Both the position numbers and the translations under genes were made by a program. A stretch of DNA of 5,723 nt from Bacteroidales bacterium UBA3389 (GTDB lineage: Bacteria > Bacteroidota > Bacteroidia > Bacteroidales > P3). The notes under the pieces were generated by a model. The model made no database searches. It was not told where the DNA came from and worked only from the letters and a program-made list of their open reading frames with translations. Shown one piece after another: positions 1 through 5,579 of the stretch. The stretch spans positions 1 to 5,723 of the forward strand of contig DEPP01000064.1 in NCBI GenBank assembly GCA_002358835.1, given 5' to 3'. The stretch's first letter is position 1. Each line of letters starts with the position of its first letter.

Positions 1-1982
1 TTGGAATATCTTAGCATTTGTTCGCTGTAGCCTTCTTCGTATGAGACTTTTACGTCTGTTATATTGCCTTTGCTGTCTTTTACTGCTGTATAGACAGGGT
101 TTACAAAGCCTTTGTATGGTGCAATGTTGAGTTTTTGGTATCTGTCAAGGATTTCTTTGTGTAATTCAGGGTCTATTTTCACTGCATAGTTCTCTACCAA
201 ATCTCTTGCTGCGTTGTAGTCGCCTGTTGATTTGATTCTTTGGATTTCTGCCAAGAGTTGTCCGAACAAATTACGCAACATTTCATAGTCGTTTATCTTT
301 ACAAAGGTTTCTCCTTCGCGTTTAACCATTTCTATTACGTCTTTTCCGCCTTTTGCTGCTCCTTTTCCTTTTTCAAATGCCCATCTTGCTATCAAAGCTC
401 TGTCTCTCATGTGAGATTCTTCTATTTGGTCACCAAGTTTTATGCGAACTACTTGTGTTAAAAGTCCGTTTTGCATTTGTGAAATATAGCTTGCTTTATA
501 TGCTTCTGCGTCCGGTAATAGTCCTAATTCAACTAATTTTGCGTCTGCAAGGTAATAAAGTGCGAAAAGGTCGGCTCTTGCTTCTTCAATCGTGCTTCCG
601 TATGCTTTTAAGGCTTCCGGATCAACTCCCGGCAAGAGTTTTCCGCTTCCATGACCAAGACATTCGTGTAAATCGGTGTGTAGGTCATCTGTGAATTGAC
701 CATATTTCTTTATAATCTCGATTTCTTCTTTTCCAAAAGCAAATTCTTCCAACATTCCGCTACCATTAGAAGCTTGAGCGTAGGCTTCTGTAAGGTTTGC
801 AATAGTTACAGACTTGCTTCCGTGCTCTGCTCTAACCCAATTGCTGTTTGGTAGGTTTATTCCTATGGCTGTTGAAGGGAAAAGGTCGCCTCCAAGAATA
901 GATGCACTGATAACCTTTGCTGAAACGCCTTTTACCTTTTCTTTCTTAAACTCTTTTGCAACAGGAGAATTATCTTCAAACCATTGAGCATTGATACTTA
1001 ATTGTTCTGCACGCTTTGTAGCTTCTATATCTTTGAAATTAACAATACTTTCCCAAGATGCTTTCATTCCAAGAGGGTCTCCGTATGATTCAATAAAACC
1101 ATTTACAAAATCAACATTAGGTTCTGTGTTTTCAACCCAAGCAATGCTGTACTCATCAAATGTTTTCAAATCACCTGTTTCATAGAAAGAAATAAGCAAA
1201 TCAATAACTTGTTGTTGTTTTGCATCTTCTGCGTAAGGGCGTGCAAGCTTTAAGTTTTCTACTATCTTGCTTATTGCTTTTCCATACTTACCTCCTACTT
1301 TCCAAACGTCTTCATAGATTTTTCCGTCTGCACCTTTTACAAGTGTAGAGTTCATTCCGTACATTACAGGCTTAGCTTGATCGCCCTTTGCTTTCATTTC
1401 TGCATAGAATGCTTCGGCTTCTTCTTGTGTTACGCCTTGATAGTAATTGCAAGCACTTGCAAGCAACAAATCAACGCCTTCTGCAAGAGATATTTTCTTA
1501 GCCATAACTTCCGGATTGAAGATTACCTCTGCAATTTCTTCGCTACATTTTGTTTGTTCTACGAACCATTGACGCTCAAACTTAGGAACAAATTTATCAC
1601 TTCCGTAATGATGATGAATTCCGTTGCTAAACCAAACACGTTTCAAGTATTCCTCAACGCCTTTGAAGTTTTTATCTTCTCTATCTCCTTTATAATTTTG
1701 ATAAAAGTCTTCTAACATTCTACGAATTTCAAGATTGTAGCGTCCGTTTTGGTCAAAAAGAATATCTCTTCCCCAAAGAGCAGCCTCATTCAAATAATAA
1801 ATGAAGGTTTTTTGTTTAAGGCTCAATTCATCAAAGCCATCAACTTTGTAACGCAAGATTTGAATATCTGCAAAACTTTCTACATTGTAGTCAAACTCTG
1901 TTTGCTTTTGCTCTTTCTCACCGCAAGAAACCGCAGTCAAAGCAGCTGTAAATAACATCATTGTTTTAAAAATTTTCTTCAT
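1..1982 (-). CDS. Dipeptidyl peptidase III (M49 zinc peptidase), lipoprotein, 3' end cut by the window
   Basis: Zinc exopeptidase that removes dipeptides from the N-terminus of oligopeptides. The start codon is at 1982-1980 and 660 codons are open down to the window edge without a stop, so only the extreme C-terminus is missing. Residues 1-20 form a lipoprotein signal: KKIFK, a hydrophobic stretch, then lipobox AVSC with Cys20 as the acylated residue. This predicts a membrane-anchored protein facing the periplasm or the surface. The M49 zinc motif HECLGH is at residues 439-444 (catalytic Glu440, ligands His439 and His444). The second motif EEARAD is at 466-471, with Glu467 as third ligand; its 28-residue distance from the first His is the short bacterial spacing. 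From memory, HECLGH is the form found in Bacteroides thetaiotaomicron DPP III, where human DPP III has HELLGH. The gene is transcribed away from the 2146 lipoprotein gene, from a promoter at 2011-2018. The family call is secure; substrate and exact localisation are inferred. Confidence 0.95.
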   Translation of the reverse strand, partial: MKKIFKTMMLFTAALTAVSCGEKEQKQTEFDYNVESFADIQILRYKVDGFDELSLKQKTFIYYLNEAALWGRDILFDQNGRYNLEIRRMLEDFYQNYKGDREDKNFKGVEEYLKRVWFSNGIHHHYGSDKFVPKFERQWFVEQTKCSEEIAEVIFNPEVMAKKISLAEGVDLLLASACNYYQGVTQEEAEAFYAEMKAKGDQAKPVMYGMNSTLVKGADGKIYEDVWKVGGKYGKAISKIVENLKLARPYAEDAKQQQVIDLLISFYETGDLKTFDEYSIAWVENTEPNVDFVNGFIESYGDPLGMKASWESIVNFKDIEATKRAEQLSINAQWFEDNSPVAKEFKKEKVKGVSAKVISASILGGDLFPSTAIGINLPNSNWVRAEHGSKSVTIANLTEAYAQASNGSGMLEEFAFGKEEIEIIKKYGQFTDDLHTDLHECLGHGSGKLLPGVDPEALKAYGSTIEEARADLFALYYLADAKLVELGLLPDAEAYKASYISQMQNGLLTQVVRIKLGDQIEESHMRDRALIARWAFEKGKGAAKGGKDVIEMVKREGETFVKINDYEMLRNLFGQLLAEIQRIKSTGDYNAARDLVENYAVKIDPELHKEILDRYQKLNIAPYKGFVNPVYTAVKDSKGNITDVKVSYEEGYSEQMLRYS

Positions 1983-2010
1983 AGATAAATAATTTATGTT
2001 TTTAAGTCTG

Positions 2011-2018
2011 CAAAGGTA
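2011..2018 (-). promoter_or_regulatory. Promoter -7 element for the DPP III gene
   Basis: The minus strand reads TACCTTTG, an exact match to the Bacteroidota -7 consensus TAnnTTTG. It lies about 28 bases upstream of the ATG at 1982, giving a leader of roughly 24 bases. No good TTG is visible about 19-21 bases further upstream, so the -33 element is weak or absent. The assignment rests on the -7 match and position. Confidence 0.55.
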
Positions 2019-2077
2019 CAAAATTTGACTAAGAAAAATAAATCGAAGAAAAATATTCTCCTTTTCAGAGTTTATTC

Positions 2078-2107
2078 TTTGCAATCCAAGGAAAATTAGT
2101 ACTTTTG
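2078..2107 (+). promoter_or_regulatory. Promoter for the 2146 lipoprotein gene (TTTG-N18-TACTTTTG)
   Basis: TTTG at 2078-2081 and TACTTTTG at 2100-2107 match the Bacteroidota -33 and -7 elements with an 18-base spacer. The expected transcript start is near 2112, leaving a leader of about 34 bases before the ATG at 2146. The promoter is divergent from that of the DPP III gene, with 81 bases between the two -7 boxes. Confidence 0.65.
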
Positions 2108-2145
2108 CGAAAAATAATTTAATCACAACTAAAAATATAACGGAT

Positions 2146-2493
2146 ATGAAAAGGAAAATCTTTATGGCATTAGCAATCATTGCTCTTGCATTAGGAATGC
2201 AAAGTTGTGCAGTAAAAAATAGCAACTTACTTTCAATAAATAACAACGCTGTACTTCACACTGCAAACTTTGAATATGTAGGTTCAGCACAAGCAGAGGC
2301 AGATGTAACATACATTTTTGGATTTGGCGGAGGTAATCCTGAACAAGAAGCAATAAATAAATTAAGAGAAAACGCAAGATTAAAGGCTAATCAAGCCCTA
2401 ATAAACATTTCTGTTACAAAATCAACAAAACGCGTTTGGTTTGTATCAACAAAAACCGTTATAGCAACAGCAGATATTATTCAATTCAGATAA
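2146..2493 (+). CDS. Small lipoprotein of unknown function, 115 residues
   Basis: The function is not recognised. Residues 1-20 are a type II signal peptide: MKRK, a long Ala/Leu/Ile stretch (7-17), then lipobox MQSC with Cys21 as the predicted lipidated residue. The mature protein is only about 95 residues. It contains an aromatic/glycine stretch, YIFGFGGG (56-63), then an Ala/Asn/Lys-rich probable helix (about 65-84) and C-terminal beta-like segments rich in Val, Ile and Thr. A short lipoprotein with a YIFGxGG-type stretch followed by a helix and ending in aliphatic strands recalls the small DUF6567/TRL-like lipoproteins of Bacteroidota, but that is a weak memory-based resemblance. It has its own promoter at 2078-2107 and its own hairpin terminator at 2534-2578, so it is probably monocistronic. 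The start is supported by the signal peptide and the 34-base leader. Confidence 0.85.
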   Translation: MKRKIFMALAIIALALGMQSCAVKNSNLLSINNNAVLHTANFEYVGSAQAEADVTYIFGFGGGNPEQEAINKLRENARLKANQALINISVTKSTKRVWFVSTKTVIATADIIQFR

Positions 2494-2533
2494 GAAAAAA
2501 GAAAAAGAAAACATTCTCTTTTCAACTCAAAGA

Positions 2534-2578
2534 AAAACGCTCGTAAGTCTTTACTTTAATTTGACTTGCGAGCGTTTT
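2534..2578 (+). terminator. Rho-independent terminator after the small lipoprotein gene
   Basis: A 16-bp stem is formed by AAAACGCTCGTAAGTC (2534-2549) and GACTTGCGAGCGTTTT (2563-2578), with one G-U type pair and a 13-base loop. The A-tract before and T-tract after the GC-rich core also suit termination on the opposite strand. The right arm ends just before the -33 element of the mntA promoter (2580-2583). Confidence 0.85.
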
Positions 2579-2580
2579 GT
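2555..2580 (+). repeat. Left copy of the 26-base direct repeat flanking the MntA/HepT pair
   Basis: The bases TTTAATTTGACTTGCGAGCG followed by TTTTGT recur at 3275-3300 with two mismatches (24 of 26 identical), exactly 720 bases downstream. This copy includes part of the loop and the whole right arm of the terminator at 2534-2578. Similarity stops sharply on both sides of the 26 bases. Confidence 0.75.
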
Positions 2581-2610
2581 TTGTTTATAATAATAAAATT
2601 GTTATTTTTG
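2580..2610 (+). promoter_or_regulatory. Promoter for the MntA/HepT operon (TTTG-N19-TATTTTTG)
   Basis: TTTG at 2580-2583 and TATTTTTG at 2603-2610 match the Bacteroidota -33/-7 elements with a 19-base spacer. The -33 element sits in the T-rich tail of the preceding terminator. The expected transcript start near 2614 leaves only about 13 bases before the ATG at 2627, or about 22 before the alternative ATG at 2636. Confidence 0.6.
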
Positions 2611-2626
2611 CAGTTAATATTAAAAG

Positions 2627-2944
2627 ATGTTTACCATGAACAGCATCACTCAAAGTCAAATTATTCCTTCTATTCAGAAGTTTTTTTCTACTCAACCAAT
2701 AAATAAGGCTTGGTTATTCGGCTCTTATTCTCGTGGAGAGGAGACTGAGCAAAGTGATATAGACATTCTTGTTTCTTTTGACAAGGATGCGAAAATCAGT
2801 CTTTTCAGATACGCTGACATAATCTGTCAATTAGAAAATATACTCAACCATAAAGTTGACTTAGTTGAAGAAGGTTCCCTATTACCTTTTGCAAACGAAA
2901 CCGCAAATAAAGATAAGATTTTGATATATGAGAGAGACTGTTAA
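2627..2944 (+). CDS. mntA: MntA-type minimal nucleotidyltransferase antitoxin
   Basis: Antitoxin of a HepT/MntA (HEPN/MNT) module. In characterised members this enzyme transfers AMP from ATP to a tyrosine next to the toxin's active site, silencing its RNase activity. The nucleotidyltransferase signature is intact: Gly32-Ser33 and Arg36-Gly37 (FGSYSRG), then Asp44 and Asp46 in SDIDILVSF, and a third Asp78 in KVDLVE, giving the three metal-binding carboxylates. The length of 105 residues is typical of these stand-alone proteins. Two starts are possible, Met1 at 2627 and Met4 at 2636; the very short predicted leader favours Met4 slightly, and no ribosome binding site decides. The 3' end overlaps the hepT start by 17 bases, so the two are cotranscribed and probably translationally coupled. 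The AMPylation mechanism is inferred from the family. Confidence 0.9.
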   Translation: MFTMNSITQSQIIPSIQKFFSTQPINKAWLFGSYSRGEETEQSDIDILVSFDKDAKISLFRYADIICQLENILNHKVDLVEEGSLLPFANETANKDKILIYERDC

Positions 2945-3272
2945 AGATAAAGGCAGGATAGAACACATGCTCTTTGCAATAAATAATGTAGAAGAGTTTA
3001 CGGCAAACTTAAGTGTAGAAGAATTCGAGCAAAGTAAGATATTATTTTATGCAGTCGTTAAAAACATAGAAATTATTGGCGAAGCATCTTATATGCTTAC
3101 AAAAGATTTCAAATTATCCCACCAATTTATCCCTTGGCAAGTAATAGAAAAGATGCGTCATGTTTTAGTTCATGGTTATTATACTATTTCTCCGAAAAAA
3201 GTTTGGACGACTGTACAAGAGGATTTGCCTGTTTTGAAAAATCAACTTGTTGAATTATTAGCGAAAATCTAA
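2928..3272 (+). CDS. hepT: HepT-type HEPN ribonuclease toxin (DUF86 family)
   Basis: Toxin partner of the preceding MntA. HEPN toxins of this family cut RNA as dimers, using an R-X4-6-H motif. Here the motif is Arg77-x4-His82 in MRHVLVHGY, followed by Tyr84, so the full R-X4-H-X-Y arrangement is present; in studied systems that tyrosine is what MntA AMPylates. The 114 residues appear mostly helical, with the usual layout of an N-terminal helix, a helix around FYAVVKNIEIIGEA (40-53), Trp70 before the catalytic segment and a C-terminal helix (about 91-113). The start overlaps the mntA end by 17 bases in another frame, with no separate promoter visible. Catalytic residues are intact, so the toxin is probably active. 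Whether it acts as an addiction module or an anti-phage system cannot be told from sequence. Confidence 0.9.
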   Translation: MRETVKDKGRIEHMLFAINNVEEFTANLSVEEFEQSKILFYAVVKNIEIIGEASYMLTKDFKLSHQFIPWQVIEKMRHVLVHGYYTISPKKVWTTVQEDLPVLKNQLVELLAKI

Positions 3273-3274
3273 GT

Positions 3275-3300
3275 TTTAACTTGACTTGCGGGCGTTTTGT
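3275..3300 (+). repeat. Right copy of the 26-base direct repeat, just after hepT
   Basis: It matches 2555-2580 at 24 of 26 bases and begins three bases after the hepT stop codon. Unlike the left copy it has no complementary left arm upstream, so it cannot form the terminator hairpin. hepT is therefore left without an evident intrinsic terminator. Confidence 0.75.
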
Positions 3301-3477
3301 CACAAAATAAAACACTTTCATTAAGCCTTAATCCCAAATGCTTGCTATATCTTCAAGCAAAAGATTCCCAACTACAAACCTTAAGAATACAAACCCTTAA
3401 CCAAAAGACATAAAATCAAAGACTTATCATTTTTAAGTACTAAAAACGCCAAATTTTTCTTTGTTTTAGTGTATTTT

Positions 3478-3540
3478 TTCTTGATTTCAGTAAAATAATT
3501 CTTGATTTTATTAAATTATTTCTTGATTTCAGTAAAGCGA
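3478..3540 (+). repeat. Three tandem 21-base repeats upstream of the crotonase promoter
   Basis: Three contiguous units of exactly 21 bases lie at 3478-3498, 3499-3519 and 3520-3540. All start TTCTTGATTT. Units one and three share the 17-base core TTCTTGATTTCAGTAAA; the middle unit is more A/T-rich and diverged. A degenerate in-phase fourth unit may precede them at 3457-3477 (13 of 21 bases match unit one). The array ends 20 bases before the predicted -33 element. A 21-base period equals two DNA helical turns, so equivalent bases face the same side. This fits a stack of operator or activator sites, though no regulator is identified. Confidence 0.75.
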
Positions 3541-3560
3541 AACAAAGATTCATTTTTTCA

Positions 3561-3591
3561 TTGTTCGCTTTGCAAATTTTATGTACATTTG
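3561..3591 (+). promoter_or_regulatory. Promoter of the crotonase-dehydrogenase operon (TTG-N20-TACATTTG)
   Basis: TTG at 3561-3563 and TACATTTG at 3584-3591 match the Bacteroidota -33/-7 elements with a 20-base spacer. The transcript start is expected near 3596, giving a leader of about 46 bases. The palindrome TTTAATTAAA lies within that leader, and the 21-base repeat array lies directly upstream. Confidence 0.65.
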
Positions 3592-3641
3592 CACTTGTTT
3601 TTGAAAGCGTATATTTTAATTAAATACAAAAGAAAAAAATC

Positions 3642-4418
3642 ATGGAATACAACTTCTTGAAATCAGAAAAACGTGGAGAGATTCTCATTCTTACGATTTC
3701 GGCTCCAAAATCGCTTAACGCATTAAATTCAACCATACTTGCGGAGATTGACGACTTTGTTTCAAATATAGAGAAAGACACAAGGGTTTTGATAATCACC
3801 GGAGATGGAGAGAAATCTTTTGTTGCAGGAGCAGACATCTCGGAAATGGCAAACCTAAACCAAGCAGAGGGAGAAGCCTTCGGCAAACGCGGTGCAGACG
3901 TGTTTAGAAAGATTGAGACACTTCCTATTCCTGTGATTGCAGCCGTTAATGGCTTTGCTTTAGGTGGCGGTTGCGAATTGGCGATGGCTTGCGACATAAG
4001 AATATGTTCAGCAAACGCAAGATTCGGTCAGCCTGAGGTCGGTTTGGGAATTGTTCCCGGATTCAGCGGAACTTATCGTCTTGCTAAACTCGTTGGAATG
4101 GGAATGGCAAAACAGCTTATCTTTACCGGCAAACCAATAAAAGCAGATGAAGCTTTGAGAATCGGATTGGTAAATGCTGTTTATGAACAAACGGAACTTA
4201 TGAACGAAGCTGTTAAATTGGCTGAAAGCATAATTGTAAACGCTCCTTTGGCTGTTGCTTACGCAAAAGAATGTATCAATGAGGAGTATGACTTATGTGC
4301 AGACAAAGCTATAGAGTACGAAACCAAACTTTTCGGAAAATGCTTCGCAAGTCAAGACCAAAAAGACGGCATGCGTGCTTTCTTAAACAAAGAAAAAGCA
4401 GTTTTCAACGGCAAATAA
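3642..4418 (+). CDS. crt: Enoyl-CoA hydratase / crotonase, short-chain type
   Basis: Hydrates crotonyl-CoA to 3-hydroxybutyryl-CoA, and the reverse; cytosolic. At 258 residues it has normal crotonase length. The oxyanion-hole segment AGADI is at 62-66, with Ala64 as backbone donor, and the second, GFALGGGCE, at 104-112, with Gly109. The two catalytic glutamates are Glu112 (GGGCELAMACD) and Glu132 (FGQPEVGLGIVPG), aligning with rat Glu144 and Glu164. Both being present argues for a true hydratase rather than an isomerase or other superfamily member. The C-terminal helices (about 205-258) look complete. It is the first gene of an operon, followed after 26 bases by 3-hydroxybutyryl-CoA dehydrogenase, which points to C4 substrates and a butyrate or acyl-CoA route. 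The start follows an A-rich leader and is the first in-frame ATG. The gene name follows the clostridial crt usage and is inferred from context. Confidence 0.93.
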   Translation: MEYNFLKSEKRGEILILTISAPKSLNALNSTILAEIDDFVSNIEKDTRVLIITGDGEKSFVAGADISEMANLNQAEGEAFGKRGADVFRKIETLPIPVIAAVNGFALGGGCELAMACDIRICSANARFGQPEVGLGIVPGFSGTYRLAKLVGMGMAKQLIFTGKPIKADEALRIGLVNAVYEQTELMNEAVKLAESIIVNAPLAVAYAKECINEEYDLCADKAIEYETKLFGKCFASQDQKDGMRAFLNKEKAVFNGK

Positions 4419-4444
4419 TGATTAACAATTAAAACATAAACAAA

Positions 4445-5284
4445 ATGAAAATTTGTGTAATAGGAACAGGAACAATGGGTTCCGGAGTGGTTCAAGCATT
4501 CGCTCAAGCAGGAATGCAGGTTATAGTAAAAAGTCGTAGTCAGGCAAGCTTGGATAAGGCGGTTGCAAGAATAAGCAAAGGATTGGCAAAACTTGTTGAA
4601 AAAGGCAAAATAGAACAAGCGGCAATGGACGCAACACTTGCTAACATCAGCACAACAACCGACTATGCACAACTTGCGGATGTTGATTTGGTGATAGAGG
4701 CAGCTGTAGAGGAAATGGAATTGAAAAAAGAGGTGTTTGCAGAACTTAGCAAGATTTGTAAACCTGAAACAATTTTCGCAACAAATACTTCATCTCTTTC
4801 AATCACAGAAATAGCTGCTTGCACAGATCGTCCGGAGAGATTCATAGGTATGCACTTCTTCAACCCGGCTCCAGTGATGAAGCTTGTAGAAGTAATAAAG
4901 GGACAAAAGACAAGCGAAGAGGTTTGCGAGAAGATAGTAAACCTTGCAACCGAAATGGGAAAAGTTCCTGTTAAAGTAAATGAGGCTCCGGGCTTTGTTG
5001 TGAACAGAATATTGATTCCTTTGGTTAATGAGGGTGTTGGCATATTGGCTGACGGAGTTGCAAGTGCTGAGGAAATTGATACAGCGATGAAACTTGGTGC
5101 AAACCACCCTATGGGACCTCTTGCTTTGGGAGATTTAATCGGATTGGATGTTTGTCTTGCTATTATGGAAGTATTGTACAACGAATACGGAGATCCTAAA
5201 TACCGTCCTCACCCATTGTTGAGAAAAATGGTAAGAGCTGGTTTGTTGGGAAGAAAAACAGGCGAAGGATTCTACAAATATTAA
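4445..5284 (+). CDS. hbd: 3-hydroxybutyryl-CoA dehydrogenase
   Basis: Oxidises 3-hydroxybutyryl-CoA to acetoacetyl-CoA, or reduces it in the butyrate direction; cytosolic. At 279 residues it matches single-domain-pair bacterial enzymes. The N-terminal Rossmann fold carries GTGTMG (7-12). Catalytic residues are Ser116 (TNTSS), His137 and Glu149 (HFFNPAPVMKLVE) and Asn187 (APGFVVNR), with the same spacing as human SCHAD Ser137/His158/Glu170/Asn208. The C-terminal dimer domain has the conserved GANHPMGPLALGDLIGLD and ends GRKTGEGFYKY. The end of beta-strand 2 reads VIVKSRS, with Ser30-Arg31 where NAD-dependent relatives have an Asp, which suggests NADP(H) use. It is 26 bases after crt with no promoter between, and a terminator follows at 5315-5355. 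Family is secure; cofactor preference is inference. Confidence 0.95.
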   Translation: MKICVIGTGTMGSGVVQAFAQAGMQVIVKSRSQASLDKAVARISKGLAKLVEKGKIEQAAMDATLANISTTTDYAQLADVDLVIEAAVEEMELKKEVFAELSKICKPETIFATNTSSLSITEIAACTDRPERFIGMHFFNPAPVMKLVEVIKGQKTSEEVCEKIVNLATEMGKVPVKVNEAPGFVVNRILIPLVNEGVGILADGVASAEEIDTAMKLGANHPMGPLALGDLIGLDVCLAIMEVLYNEYGDPKYRPHPLLRKMVRAGLLGRKTGEGFYKY

Positions 5285-5314
5285 AAACGAATACCCCTTG
5301 TGGTAGATTAAATC

Positions 5315-5355
5315 AAAGAATCGGTTGCGTCTTTCAAAGATTCAACCGATTCTTT
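5315..5355 (+). terminator. Rho-independent terminator of the crt-hbd operon
   Basis: AAAGAATCGGTTG (5315-5327) and CAACCGATTCTTT (5343-5355) form a perfect 13-bp stem around a 15-base loop. The loop itself contains TCTTT-C-AAAGA, which could extend pairing. A T-rich tract runs from 5356 to about 5400. It starts 30 bases after the hbd stop codon and ends the operon. Confidence 0.85.
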
Positions 5356-5423
5356 CTTTGTTTCGTTATTTCTCTTTCTTGGTTTTATTTTTTTTATTAT
5401 AAAATCCAATTAAACAAATAACC

Positions 5424-5577
5424 CGATATGATAGCAAATACACCTTTGAAATAGGGGGGAGCAAGTAAAGACGGAAAACAAATCGCCAAAATAAATAACT
5501 CCTTTATTGCAGCAGATAATATAGAATACGCCATAGGAAACAAAATTCCTCTTTGGATTTTCGGATTCTTATATTAA
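5424..5577 (+). pseudogene. Possible frameshifted C-terminal remnant of an unknown protein
   Basis: From 5455 to the TAA at 5575-5577 one frame is open and reads like real protein: KDGKQIAKINNSF, then NIEYAIGN and a hydrophobic end PLWIFGFLY. That frame is blocked upstream by a TAG at 5452-5454. The adjacent frame reads RYDSKYTFEIGG from 5424 to 5459 and would join smoothly if one base of the six-G run at 5454-5459 were removed. No promoter, full-length start or N-terminal domain is present, so it looks like a decayed gene fragment between the hbd terminator and aat. The family is not identified. A chance open stretch is a real alternative. Confidence 0.4.
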
Positions 5578-5579
5578 AC

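Larger units (their letters stand above)
3273..3641. other. 369-base AT-rich intergenic region between hepT and the crotonase gene
   Basis: No credible open reading frame on either strand. It contains the right direct-repeat copy (3275-3300), a weak 6-bp stem TGCTTG/CAAGCA (3339-3344 with 3354-3359) without a T-tract, three 21-base tandem repeats (3478-3540) and the crotonase promoter (3561-3591). The stretch from about 3301 to 3456 holds nothing else recognisable. Confidence 0.7.

Noticed and set aside
240..1955. Several plus-strand open frames (for example 240-461, 353-694, 991-1185, 1377-1715, 1749-1955)
   Set aside because: They lie antisense within the 660-codon DPP III gene, which carries unambiguous M49 motifs; their translations are Phe/Cys/Ser-rich and show no domain features.
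1985..1997. Palindrome ATAAAT-A-ATTTAT just upstream of the DPP III start
   Set aside because: Pure A/T palindrome in A/T-rich DNA; expected by chance and not enough for an operator call.
2177..2377. Minus-strand 66-codon open frame opposite the small lipoprotein
   Set aside because: The plus-strand frame has a lipoprotein signal, promoter and terminator; the antisense frame is Leu-rich with no support.
2534..3300. The direct repeats as CRISPR repeats or attachment sites of an integrase element
   Set aside because: Only two copies, no spacer-like units, and no integrase or transposase in the window.
3339..3359. Short stem TGCTTG/CAAGCA as a hepT terminator
   Set aside because: Six base pairs with a nine-base loop and no following T-tract; too weak to call.
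3291..3450. GGCGTTTT (3291-3298) and AAAACGCC (3443-3450) as a long-range inverted repeat
   Set aside because: Only 8 bp with 144 bases between and no extension; likely chance, and not a plausible terminator.
3620..5181. Minus-strand open frames opposite crt and hbd (3620-3997, 4008-4190, 4352-4672, 4663-5181, 4799-5107)
   Set aside because: Each is a complement shadow of a strongly conserved gene, with no promoter or recognisable motif of its own.
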